From the NCBI RefSeq assembly GCF_003253565.1, contig NZ_QKUF01000007.1, forward strand, positions 124,001 to 188,000: DNA of 64,000 bases, in the 5' to 3' direction. This DNA comes from Thermosporothrix hazakensis. GTDB lineage: Bacteria > Chloroflexota > Ktedonobacteria > Ktedonobacterales > Ktedonobacteraceae. Below are positions 36,221 to 43,997 of the stretch, one piece after another (position 1 is the stretch's first letter; each line of letters starts with the position of its first letter). The notes beneath the pieces were generated by a model, which saw nothing but the letters and a program-made list of their open reading frames with translations, did not search any database and was not told the origin of the DNA. The translations under genes and the position numbers were made by a program.

Positions 36221-36648
36221 CTGATCCCGGCTTTGTTGTGCGTATTCCAGAGGCGATCTATGCGGAAATGGTTGCCCATGTGCTGGCTGGATATCCACAG
36301 GAGGCCTGTGGTGCACTCGGGAGTGTTCATGGCACGGTTGTGAAGAACTACCCCACTGCCAATGTAGCGGAACATCCCGAGGACTTTTCTATTATCAGCG
36401 AGCAAGATATTGTTCGTATCTTCAATGATATTGATAGCTATGACGGGGATATGATTTATTATCATTCGCACCCGATCACTGAGGCATACCCTTCAGCGCG
36501 GGATATTGAGTGGTCCAGGCGAAGCGGATATCTCTATATCATCTTTTCGCTTCAATATCACCCCGAGCCACCCTATGCACGTGTCTTTCGGATCAGCCCG
36601 GAAGGCGATGTGACAGAGGGGGAGATAGCGCTCTTTTCGCCCGAATGA
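36214..36648 (+). CDS. mec: JAMM/Mov34 zinc protease, Mec-type
   Basis: A 144-residue JAMM metalloprotease. All metal-site residues are visible: Glu30 in YPQEACG, and H84-S85-H86-P with Ser94 and Asp97 in YHSHPITEAYPSARDIEW. In the mycobacterial pathway Mec cuts the CysO-cysteine adduct to release cysteine and regenerate CysO. Here it may also trim the extra Arg from the CysO C-terminus, by analogy with JAMM proteins that trim residues after diglycine (QbsD/QbsE); that is an inference. It overlaps cysM by seven bases. Confidence 0.9.
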   Translation: MVADPGFVVRIPEAIYAEMVAHVLAGYPQEACGALGSVHGTVVKNYPTANVAEHPEDFSIISEQDIVRIFNDIDSYDGDMIYYHSHPITEAYPSARDIEWSRRSGYLYIIFSLQYHPEPPYARVFRISPEGDVTEGEIALFSPE

Positions 36649-36767
36649 AGATTCCTGGAACAGTAGGTCTGAATCGAGCGGAAAAAGCGAGAATGACGGA
36701 ACGAGATGCGGTGAGGGAACAACGAACCGGAACTCCTGCAATGTTGGTAACAGCCTATTTAAGCCTG

Positions 36768-36801
36768 TAGAAGGATGTACCGCTTGTTGGGCATCCTTCT
36801 A
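36768..36801 (+). terminator. Hairpin after the cysO operon, probable terminator
   Basis: TAGAAGGATG (36768-36777) pairs perfectly with CATCCTTCTA (36792-36801) around a 14-base loop. No T-run follows, so termination is plausible but not certain. The 357-base gap 36649-37005 also holds the promoter below and nothing else I can identify. Confidence 0.5.
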
Positions 36802-36838
36802 GTATTGGACCAAATGTACCCACTCATAAAGCTCTTCC

Positions 36839-36867
36839 TTGTCACACCCACTGGAGAATGTTATACT
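36839..36867 (+). promoter_or_regulatory. Promoter for the glycosyltransferase-like gene
   Basis: TTGTCA (36839-36844), 17-base spacer, TATACT (36862-36867), about 139 bases before the ATG at 37006. Confidence 0.65.
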
Positions 36868-37005
36868 TCCTCCTTAGTACAGGTTGTTTAGCATGTCTGT
36901 GTTCCATGCTGATTTGCTAGCATAACCTCTTCCCCGGGCCTCGTTTATAGAATGCGCCTTAACCGGAAGCTTGAATACTATTAAAGAGGAAAGCATATTG
37001 TTCGT

Positions 37006-38811
37006 ATGCCGCAATTGAAAGAAGGACGTTTTCTAAAGCTAAGCCCCTATGCAATATGGAGTGCAGTCATTATCGCGGTAGCTGTCGGAATTCGTGTTGC
37101 ACTGATTAATCAGGGATGGCCGCTTCTTGACAGCGACGAAGGTGTAATGGGGCTAATGGGGATTCACATTGCTTTCAAAGGAGAGCTTCCTGTCTTCTTT
37201 TACGCTCAAGGGTATATGGGGTCAGCCGAAGCGTTTCTTGCGGCTGCCTTTTTTCGGCTCTTTGGTATTTCTGATGTTAACCTGCGGCTAGGACTCATTC
37301 TGATCTACACCATTTTTATGATCGGAATGTATTTATTGACGAGTCTGCTCTATTCCCGGAAAGTAGCTCTGATTACCCTTCTATTCCTGTGCTTTGGCTC
37401 GAACCCGATGCTGATGCGTGAGTTGATCGCTGTTGGGGGCGTGCCTGAGACCATGTTTGGTGGAGCCTTTCTGATGTTGCTTGCCGCCTGGTTGGCGTTG
37501 ACGTCGTCCCCACCCGGGACTGTGCAAAAGTTTCGCTGGAAGCGGCTTCTTCTTTTTGCTCTCTGGGGGTTAATCGCTGGCTTTGGTGTCTGGAGTCATC
37601 TCTTAATCGCGCCTTTTATTTTGACCAGTGGATTGCTGTTGGTGATCTTCTGCTGGCCTGAAGTCAGGCGCTGGGGAGGGTTGATCGCTCTGCTCGGTCT
37701 GATTCTGGGGGCCTGGCCACTGATCGCGTACAACTTCACGGCGCCCCCCGGTAAGAGCACGATTGATTATTTCCTGAACGTCATGTCCGCGACTGGCGTG
37801 CCACAGCCACCGCCAGGAGAGCGGATTGTCAGACAGTTAAAGGGCACTTTTCTGATCGCATTACCAACAGTCTCAGGGGCCAATCCGCTTTGTTATGGCT
37901 CAACCGCGAAAACTCCTGTCTTCCGCTTCGGGGATTTTTCGCAAGTGAGCTGTACCTTTATGCACACTGGCTGGTCGCTTGCGGTGATTCTGCTCTGGGC
38001 AATTGCGGTGATGTTCTGTCTTGTCTCTTTGCGTCGTCTGTATCGGCAGCCGATAACGCCTGAGTTGCGGAAAGAGCGCATTATTCAGTGGGCACGGTTG
38101 GCCTTACTGGTAAACAGCTTGATTCCTGTGGCACTGTATGTGGTCAGCGCAAACCCTGCGATTTATCCGGTAGCGACCTCACGCTATTTGACCGGTCTGA
38201 TTGTAACGACTCCGGCCTTGCTCTGGGTGCTGATCAAGCCTGCCGAGAAGCTGCAATGGCTGGTTGTGCGTGGCTCGTTCCCGCTGAAGTGGAACATGTC
38301 GCTAACAAGCACGATCTTTCGGCGCTGCTGTCTGATCTTTGCGCTTGGTATCTATATACTGGGAACTTTCAGTACCTTTACCGGGATCCCGCCCCAGGCG
38401 TACAATCCGCGGGAGGAGCCTTATTTCACCCAGAATGGGACACAGCATTATGATGTGCCTTTTGTACAGAAGCTCAACTGGGATGAAGGCTTCCTGATTC
38501 GGCAACTCGGGCGCTGGCATATTGATCGTATTTATTCCGATTACTGGACCTGCAATCGGATAATCTTCCGGAGTAAAGAGCGCGTTATATGCAGCGTTTT
38601 GAATGAGAAGCTGAATGAGGGGCACAATCGCTATTACCTCTACTATCAAAAGGTCAAGATGAGTGATCGGGTCGCGTATGTGTTTCGTCCGGGCTCTGCG
38701 CAGGATAAGACTTTTCAGCAATACATGAAATCGAATGACCCGCGTTACAAGCAATACAAGAACTATGTCCGCAAAACGATCACTGGCTATATCATTTATT
38801 TGCCAAAGTAG
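37006..38811 (+). CDS. Polytopic membrane protein, GT-C (ArnT/PMT-like) glycosyltransferase
   Basis: A 601-residue protein with about 10 to 12 transmembrane segments. The first extracytoplasmic loop has the DSDEGVMGLMG motif (Asp-x-Asp/Glu acidic pair) typical of GT-C glycosyltransferases (ArnT/GT39/GT83), which transfer sugars from polyprenyl phosphates outside the membrane. The C-terminal 120 residues (from about 480, NWDEGFLIRQLGRWHIDRIY) form a soluble extracytoplasmic domain rich in Tyr/Lys/Arg. The target (protein, lipid, wall polymer) is not known. The ATG at 37006 has AGAGGAAAG 13 bases upstream. It looks monocistronic, with its own promoter and a terminator after it. Confidence 0.7.
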   Translation: MPQLKEGRFLKLSPYAIWSAVIIAVAVGIRVALINQGWPLLDSDEGVMGLMGIHIAFKGELPVFFYAQGYMGSAEAFLAAAFFRLFGISDVNLRLGLILIYTIFMIGMYLLTSLLYSRKVALITLLFLCFGSNPMLMRELIAVGGVPETMFGGAFLMLLAAWLALTSSPPGTVQKFRWKRLLLFALWGLIAGFGVWSHLLIAPFILTSGLLLVIFCWPEVRRWGGLIALLGLILGAWPLIAYNFTAPPGKSTIDYFLNVMSATGVPQPPPGERIVRQLKGTFLIALPTVSGANPLCYGSTAKTPVFRFGDFSQVSCTFMHTGWSLAVILLWAIAVMFCLVSLRRLYRQPITPELRKERIIQWARLALLVNSLIPVALYVVSANPAIYPVATSRYLTGLIVTTPALLWVLIKPAEKLQWLVVRGSFPLKWNMSLTSTIFRRCCLIFALGIYILGTFSTFTGIPPQAYNPREEPYFTQNGTQHYDVPFVQKLNWDEGFLIRQLGRWHIDRIYSDYWTCNRIIFRSKERVICSVLNEKLNEGHNRYYLYYQKVKMSDRVAYVFRPGSAQDKTFQQYMKSNDPRYKQYKNYVRKTITGYIIYLPK

Positions 38812-38836
38812 TGCATGGTGAATCCCTTTCAGAAAG

Positions 38837-38880
38837 CGTAGCCACTTCTATCGACTGATGGAGCGGCTACGTTCTTTTTT
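38837..38880 (+). terminator. Intrinsic terminator after the glycosyltransferase-like gene
   Basis: CGTAGCC (38837-38843) pairs with GGCTACG (38865-38871), then TTCTTTTTT. Confidence 0.75.
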
Positions 38881-38892
38881 GTCAGAAAGGTT

Positions 38893-39190
38893 GTATTGAC
38901 ACTCCCCGGGGATGCTTCTTTCAGTCAGTATGTCTGCGAGTCGCCGCGGTGCGGCGACCCATAGCGGCACGCTGTCCAGAAGCGTTTGACGAGATACGCT
39001 TATCAATTCCCGTCTGTCAAACGTGTTCGTGAAAACGGATAGAGCACAGGCAAGATCTCCTGTCAGGCGCTGTTCGCGTTCTCTCGTTCCGAGGATGCAG
39101 ATGCGCCATACATCAAGCCCGGGGCCTTCTGGCGCATTCTGGTAAGCCGTTGGTCCTGCTTCTACAACTCTCTTGCCACCTGCATGCTAT
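38893..39190 (-). pseudogene. Probable decayed IS200/IS605-like right end, with no transposase
   Basis: Inside a 613-base gap without a gene lies a cluster of three perfect stems: TCCCCGGGGA (38903-38912), GTCGCCGC/GCGGCGAC (38940-38958, 3-base loop) and CGTTTGAC/GTCAAACG (38983-38990/39016-39023). Read on the minus strand the last stem ends as GGGGAGTGTCAA, which is a common right end next to tnpB genes of IS200/IS605-type elements. On the same strand the frame from about 39190 down to 38832 is free of stops (over 110 codons) but has no ATG, so it is either a tnpB-end fragment or a chance frame. No tnpA or tnpB remains. It could be a tnpB-less palindromic element or an omegaRNA-like remnant. 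The element identity is an inference. Confidence 0.4.
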
Positions 39191-39352
39191 GATATAGTGC
39201 AGGTATTTATCGCTTTCCGCAGAAAAGTGCTAAAAGGGAAGAAAAGAACGTTTCTTTCTCTGGCAAGAACGAACACAACAGAGAGCTATGCTGAAGGGGG
39301 AGAGCGTGAGACATTTTCCTGTCAGGGAGATAAACTCGCTCAAGATCTCTTC

Positions 39353-39381
39353 TTGTAATTAAATCGTCTTTTTGCTATCCT
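39353..39381 (+). promoter_or_regulatory. Promoter and possible autoregulatory site of the DtxR-family gene
   Basis: TTGTAA (39353-39358), 17-base spacer, TATCCT (39376-39381), 44 bases before the ATG. The -10 region overlaps a partly palindromic stretch, TATCCTATTTTTTAGGA-like (39376-39392), which could be a metal-regulator operator. That part is weak. Confidence 0.45.
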
Positions 39382-39424
39382 ATTTTTTAGGAAGATAAAA
39401 TTTTTTGAAACTGACCGGAGGAAT

Positions 39425-40165
39425 ATGGTGCATAAACCCATCCAGGAATTGGCACCGCGTATTAGCGATTGCCTGAAGCTTATCTACTCAATGCAGGAGC
39501 ATGGGCAAAAAGTTTCTACATCGGCTATTAGCGAGAGACTGGGTGTTAGCGACGCGACAGTGACGATGATGTTCAAAGACTTCGCGGCAGCCGGATGGGT
39601 TGAACATGTCCCCTATCATGGTGTGCGCCTGACTCCGGTCGGTGAGCGTAAGGCGATGGAGGTAATCCGTCATCATCGCCTGCTGGAATTATATCTTGCA
39701 CGCCAGTTGGGATATACATGGGATAAGGTTCACGAAGAAGCTGACCGTCTGGAGCACGTGATCTCAGAAGAGTTTGAGGATAAACTTGATGAGTTGCTTG
39801 GATACCCAACGGTGGACCCGCATGGTGATCCCATTCCGAGTAAGGATGGGGTAATAGCTCTACGTCAAGGGCAAAAGCTCTCCCAGTTGAAGGAGGGACA
39901 GGCTGCACAGGTGCTGCGTGTAAGCGATCAGAATTCTGAGAAGTTGTGTTATCTTGGCTCGCTCGGGCTCTATCCAGATGCGCGTGTAGAGGTGTTAAGC
40001 CGCGCTCCCTTTGGCGGGCCTCTGCATATTCGAGTAGGAACGGGCCAGCAGCAAGCTGAGCATATGTTAGGCGTAGAACTGGCAGACCATATATTGGTCA
40101 CTGCCCCGGTTCATGATGAAAAGAAAGTGGCAGCACAAGCAGAAGATAAAGGCGAGCAGAAATAG
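39425..40165 (+). CDS. DtxR/MntR-family metal-dependent transcriptional regulator
   Basis: A 246-residue DtxR-family repressor. Residues about 5-75 are the winged-helix domain (HGQKVSTSAISERLGVSDATVTMM). The dimerisation/metal-binding domain follows (EVIRHHRLLELYLARQLGYTW, DRLEHVISEEFEDKLDELLG), and the C-terminal SH3-like FeoA domain spans about 155-230. Metal ligands are consistent with Fe2+ or Mn2+ sensing, but the exact metal cannot be read safely. No transporter gene is adjacent; its probable targets include its own promoter. The ATG at 39425 follows GGAGG. Confidence 0.9.
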   Translation: MVHKPIQELAPRISDCLKLIYSMQEHGQKVSTSAISERLGVSDATVTMMFKDFAAAGWVEHVPYHGVRLTPVGERKAMEVIRHHRLLELYLARQLGYTWDKVHEEADRLEHVISEEFEDKLDELLGYPTVDPHGDPIPSKDGVIALRQGQKLSQLKEGQAAQVLRVSDQNSEKLCYLGSLGLYPDARVEVLSRAPFGGPLHIRVGTGQQQAEHMLGVELADHILVTAPVHDEKKVAAQAEDKGEQK

Positions 40166-40210
40166 CGCTCACCGATAATGCTCCGGTGTCCCTTCTTCCC
40201 ATGAAAAGGC

Positions 40211-40234
40211 AGAAGAGGAAGCCTCTTCTCTTTC
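40211..40234 (+). terminator. Hairpin after the DtxR-family gene
   Basis: AGAAGAGG (40211-40218) and CCTCTTCT (40222-40229), 3-base loop, followed by CTTT. Confidence 0.5.
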
Positions 40235-40376
40235 GATCCTGGCTCTCTTCTCCCTCGGAAATCCTCGCATGGTGATGGTGTAAGGGAAGTAGCGTTATCA
40301 TAGAATCTATGCTAATATGCTCTCAACTTGTCGAATGTTTTGTGCCTACACTTGCTAAGAAAAGGAGAGCGCAAGC

Positions 40377-41612
40377 TTGGCTACCAGAGAGAAGCGTTAT
40401 GTCATCATCGGGAACGGTATCGCGGGAACAACCGCTGCGGATACCTTGCGCAAGAATGATCCGAATTGCTCTATTCATCTGTTAACGAATGAACCATACC
40501 CCCTGTATAACCGCGTTTCGCTCCCTCGTTTCTTGCAAGGGGTTATCACCGAGCAAAAGGTGATGATTCGTGATTTTGCCTGGCATGAGCAGCGTAATAT
40601 CAAACTGGTGACCGAGACTCTGGTGACCGGTGTGAATACAGAAGAGCGAGTGGTCATCACCGATACCGGTGAGCACCTGCCCTATGATGCTCTGTTGATC
40701 GCAAGCGGTGGATGGGCGAACCCGCTCCGGGTCCCGGGGGCTGAAGGAACCAAGCATATCTACAACTTTGTGACGCTGGATGACACCAAAACGATTATTG
40801 AGCGAATGCTGGAATCCCGAACAGCTCTTGCCTATGGTGGTAGCTTTATCGCGTACGAGTTGTGCGATGGCTTTGCGGTGCGTAAGCTACATACGACCTG
40901 GCTGATGCGTGGTCCGTACTGGCTGCGCAACGCGCTTGATGAGGAGGGGGGAGAGGTTGTCGACAATATTGCCAAGAAGTTTGGCGTGGAAGTGATCCAC
41001 AATGATGAGATCGAGAGTGTTCTACCGAAAGATGGTGTCCCCCACTACGTCAAGACCAAGAAGGGTCGTGAGATTCAGGCTGATATGATCGGTGTTGGTC
41101 TGGGTATCACGCTGAATACACAGTTCCTCAAGGATACGTCCGTTGAAATTCGCCAGGGAATTGTGGTCAACGAGTATCTTGAGACCAATATTCCGGGTGT
41201 CTTTGCCGCCGGGGACGTTGCAGAGTTCTATGATCCAACCATCGGGCATCACCACACAATGGGCACCTGGGATAACGCTATGGCTCATGGGCGTATTGCT
41301 GGCGCGAATATGGCCGGAGATCGTAAACCCTATATCGATGTGCCGACGTATACCAGCCCCTTATTTGATGTGAACATCGCGGTCATTGGTACTGCTGAGG
41401 CCAATAACCCTGAGCTTGAAATGGTCGCTCGTCGCGAGCCGGGTGAGAAGGGGAACGATAACTATCGCCGCCTCTATCTTCGTGATAATCGCCTGGTCGG
41501 TGCGTTAATGATCGGTAGTCCGAAGGGACGAAAGAAGCTCGTCGACCTTATCAAGAATCAGCAATTACTGGCTACTTCTGCTGAACGCGAGGCTGTGCTT
41601 ACGCTAAAATAA
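40377..41612 (+). CDS. FAD-dependent pyridine nucleotide-disulfide-type oxidoreductase, altered NAD site
   Basis: A 411-residue class-I-like flavoprotein resembling NAD(P)H:rubredoxin/nitrite reductase subunits. The FAD motif GNGIAGTTAADTL (Gly12-x-Gly14-x-x-Gly17) and YDALLIASGGWANP are present, as is the second FAD contact VFAAGDVAEF near residue 280. The expected NAD(P) motif GGGxIGxE is replaced by YGGSFIAYE (Gly154, Gly155, Ser156, Ala159), so pyridine nucleotide binding may be weak or absent. No disulfide CxxxxC pair is seen. TTG start at 40377, with AAAGGAGAG 8 bases upstream. The electron donor and substrate are unknown. Confidence 0.82.
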   Translation: MATREKRYVIIGNGIAGTTAADTLRKNDPNCSIHLLTNEPYPLYNRVSLPRFLQGVITEQKVMIRDFAWHEQRNIKLVTETLVTGVNTEERVVITDTGEHLPYDALLIASGGWANPLRVPGAEGTKHIYNFVTLDDTKTIIERMLESRTALAYGGSFIAYELCDGFAVRKLHTTWLMRGPYWLRNALDEEGGEVVDNIAKKFGVEVIHNDEIESVLPKDGVPHYVKTKKGREIQADMIGVGLGITLNTQFLKDTSVEIRQGIVVNEYLETNIPGVFAAGDVAEFYDPTIGHHHTMGTWDNAMAHGRIAGANMAGDRKPYIDVPTYTSPLFDVNIAVIGTAEANNPELEMVARREPGEKGNDNYRRLYLRDNRLVGALMIGSPKGRKKLVDLIKNQQLLATSAEREAVLTLK

Positions 41613-41647
41613 AGAATAGATCAGTTCGTGTCTCTATCTCATGGGTT

Positions 41648-41690
41648 GTTACCGGACATCCGTTGCGATGCCGGTAACACTTTCTCCGTT
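41648..41690 (+). terminator. Terminator-like hairpin after the FAD oxidoreductase gene
   Basis: GTTACCGG (41648-41655) pairs with CCGGTAAC (41671-41678), extended by CATC/GATG inside. T-run weak (ACTTTCTCC). Confidence 0.6.
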
Positions 41691-41823
41691 TCTATCCATA
41701 TAATAAAGTGTATCTATGAAAATTAGTGTATACTTGAACGGCGTTCTTGCAAATGATGTATACTACAAAAGCAGTATCAAAACAAACACAGGCTCCTGAT
41801 GGGCCGGATGTAGGAGACTATCC

Positions 41824-43287
41824 GTGGCTATAAAATGTAACCATTGCGGGCATGAGCTACCGAGAGACGATGCCCGCTTTTGCAGCAAATGTGGTAACAC
41901 TGTGTCACTTTCCCCGGTAGGCAAAAAAGAGGTTATGCCTGAGAAACGGTCTCCTGCGGAGCAACAGTCCCCTCAGCGCACCATACGCCCGGTTCAATCT
42001 CAGGGTACACAGTCGCCCCGCTCGCGTGATGAGCAGAGCGAAGGCAATGGGCCAGTAGAAAAGACGATTCGACCGCAGCAAAAGGAAACGCCTGTTGTTG
42101 GCTCGCTGGAGAAAACGAGCCGTCCAGGTGAACGGAGGCCCGCTGAACTGAAGCGCCAGAGGCCGAGCCGCGAAAAAGTGCAGAAACAGGATATTGCCTG
42201 GCCTTCGCCGATAACCCATGTTTCTACTGGAGAGAATACCAGGAAGCCAGCTGCATCTGAGAAAAAAGAGTCGCGCCCTTCCTCCGGCGTCGATTTCCGG
42301 GTGAAAGTATGGGAGCCCACACCTGAAGAGACTCCAAAAGAAACAAAGGCTCCTGAGAAGGATGATATTGAGTATTTCCCGACCAGACCAATGAGCCGCG
42401 AAGAGATTATGCAGCGCTCAGAAGCAGTCGTACAGTCCCACCAGGAGCAGGAATCCTCCCCGGAATCCGAACAGCGAAGACAGGTTGAGTTACTTGAAAC
42501 GACTCCAATGAAGATCTCAGGCCCTTCCTGGCCGAATCCTGGATCGCAACCGGCTGCCGAGCGAGAACAGACCGCCAATTCGTATCCTGAGCGTGAGCCA
42601 CGCTTTGTCTCAAATCCGGGAATGGGCCCCGCTTTGACGGGAAACTCGGAGAACGCGTCGTTGGGCCCCAAACCGCAGATCCCGGAGACACCGAAGCCTC
42701 AGCGCAGTGAGCCGATTCCCGAGACTCCACGTCCGCAGCGGCCACAACCCACATCAGATCGCGGAAAGAAGATTGCCTGGATTGCTATCTTTCTGCTTGC
42801 TCTTCTCGCCATTGGCTGTATCGTCTGGTTTTTCTCAATGAAGCCCTTTGACAGCTCTCCTGAGGCGCAGCCGTGGCAGGCATTGCAAGATCAATCATTC
42901 GGCCTGACCCTTGAGTATCCAGCGGGATGGGAGAAGAAGCTTGATGGGAAGACGTTACAGCTTTTGGACGGCAGTAAAACTGGCCAGGTTGATATTCTCT
43001 ATGAGGAGAAGGCCCCTGATGACCTGGAACAGTATATGAAGGTTTATTCGACGAAAATAGGGATGTCCGCTGGAAAGATTGGGGCTCCGGTTACCTTTGG
43101 TGGCGCTGCCTGGAAGCAGATGAAAGGGGCTGTTACCCTGGAAGGAGCTGCTTTCACGGCTTCCATTTATGTCACGGCACATAATGGGCGTGTCTACACG
43201 CTGGTCTTTTATGGCCCTGACAAAACCTTTGACGAGCTGGAAAAGTTGCAATTCTCTCATATACGTGAGTCACTGAAGTTTCAGTAG
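41824..43287 (+). CDS. Zinc-ribbon, single-TM protein with PsbP-like C-terminal domain
   Basis: A 487-residue protein in four parts. Residues 1-25 are a zinc ribbon with Cys5, Cys8, Cys20, Cys23. Residues 26-315 are a low-complexity, Pro/Gln/Glu/Arg-rich linker. Residues 316-338 (KIAWIAIFLLALLAIGCIVW) are one membrane helix. Residues 350-487 form an extracellular alpha/beta domain starting SFGLTLEYPAGWEKKLDG, the PsbP/Mog1-like layout. The GTG at 41824 has AGGAG 8 bases upstream. Function is unknown; the zinc ribbon would be cytoplasmic. Two copies of TGTATACT (41727 and 41757, 30 bases apart) lie upstream, near the likely promoter. Confidence 0.75.
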   Translation: MAIKCNHCGHELPRDDARFCSKCGNTVSLSPVGKKEVMPEKRSPAEQQSPQRTIRPVQSQGTQSPRSRDEQSEGNGPVEKTIRPQQKETPVVGSLEKTSRPGERRPAELKRQRPSREKVQKQDIAWPSPITHVSTGENTRKPAASEKKESRPSSGVDFRVKVWEPTPEETPKETKAPEKDDIEYFPTRPMSREEIMQRSEAVVQSHQEQESSPESEQRRQVELLETTPMKISGPSWPNPGSQPAAEREQTANSYPEREPRFVSNPGMGPALTGNSENASLGPKPQIPETPKPQRSEPIPETPRPQRPQPTSDRGKKIAWIAIFLLALLAIGCIVWFFSMKPFDSSPEAQPWQALQDQSFGLTLEYPAGWEKKLDGKTLQLLDGSKTGQVDILYEEKAPDDLEQYMKVYSTKIGMSAGKIGAPVTFGGAAWKQMKGAVTLEGAAFTASIYVTAHNGRVYTLVFYGPDKTFDELEKLQFSHIRESLKFQ

Positions 43288-43306
43288 CAGTAAATAAACG
43301 AACGCT

Positions 43307-43362
43307 GAGAGGCTTCATCTCGTTCCATGAATGATAGTCCGTGAAAGGAGATGAAGCCTCTC
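43307..43362 (+). repeat. 15-base perfect inverted repeat after the zinc-ribbon gene
   Basis: GAGAGGCTTCATCTC (43307-43321) and GAGATGAAGCCTCTC (43348-43362) pair fully across a 26-base loop. No T-run follows. It can be a terminator without a T-tract or a protein-binding palindrome. Confidence 0.55.
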
Positions 43363-43447
43363 GTATGTTCTTCTCATAATATTCAGGGTGGCTTGTCAGC
43401 TATGTGGCTGTAGCCAGTGAAGTGCGGCTTTTCCAGCCTGGACCGTA

Positions 43448-43456
43448 TGATATAAT
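43448..43456 (+). promoter_or_regulatory. Extended -10 promoter for the 145-residue protein gene
   Basis: TGATATAAT: TATAAT (43451-43456) with TG one base upstream. The -35 region is poor. Confidence 0.45.
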
Positions 43457-43535
43457 GTGCATTACAATTGTGGCAAAGGGATGTATCACGTGCCGGGAGG
43501 CCAGGAAAAGCGGTTGATACATTCCAGCGAGGTGT

Positions 43536-43973
43536 ATGACGCAGGCGGTCTCCCTTCTACTGTCTGTGGTGGAAGGGAAGCGCAAGTTCCGGGGAAAGGA
43601 GAAGCCGCAGCGTAGAACGGCTGTATCAACAAGCATGCTAGAGGATATTCGTTTTGAGCGCCACTTTCGCACACCATATTCTGAGGGATATTACATCATG
43701 GAGGATGGTGGTCTGCAAAACAATGGGCGGTTGGGCACCATCGATATTCACTTTACTACAACCGTTGTTCACGGAACGCTGATTCTTGAAAGAGAATTGG
43801 AGGAGGCTGAGCTGACCAAATTGATAGAACAAATAGATGAGGATATTGTTCTATCGGCAGATATGCCCCGAGATGATTTTCTGGTAAGCGTCTATGTCGG
43901 GAAAGATATTGGCTTTTATAGCGATGAGTATTTCGCTGATGAGAATAACGAGGGGGAAGGATACACGGAATAG
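43536..43973 (+). CDS. Hypothetical acidic protein
   Basis: A protein of up to 145 residues that I do not recognise. The first 33 residues are basic and may be untranslated. From Met34 (MLEDIRFERHFRTPYSEGYY) it is acidic with several beta-strand-like segments (LGTIDIHFTTTVVHGTLILE) and ends in a very acidic tail. ATG 43536 has GAGG only three bases before it; ATG 43635 has no ribosome site, so the start is uncertain. It is followed 24 bases later by a convergent response regulator gene. An extended -10 promoter lies 80 bases upstream. Confidence 0.55.
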   Translation: MTQAVSLLLSVVEGKRKFRGKEKPQRRTAVSTSMLEDIRFERHFRTPYSEGYYIMEDGGLQNNGRLGTIDIHFTTTVVHGTLILERELEEAELTKLIEQIDEDIVLSADMPRDDFLVSVYVGKDIGFYSDEYFADENNEGEGYTE

Positions 43974-43997
43974 CGCTTCCGTGTTCCTTCCTGGCTG

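Noticed and set aside
38983..39060. A -35-like TTGACA on the minus strand inside the structured region
   Set aside because: No -10 box at 16-18 bases spacing; the sequence is one arm of the CGTTTGAC/GTCAAACG stem.
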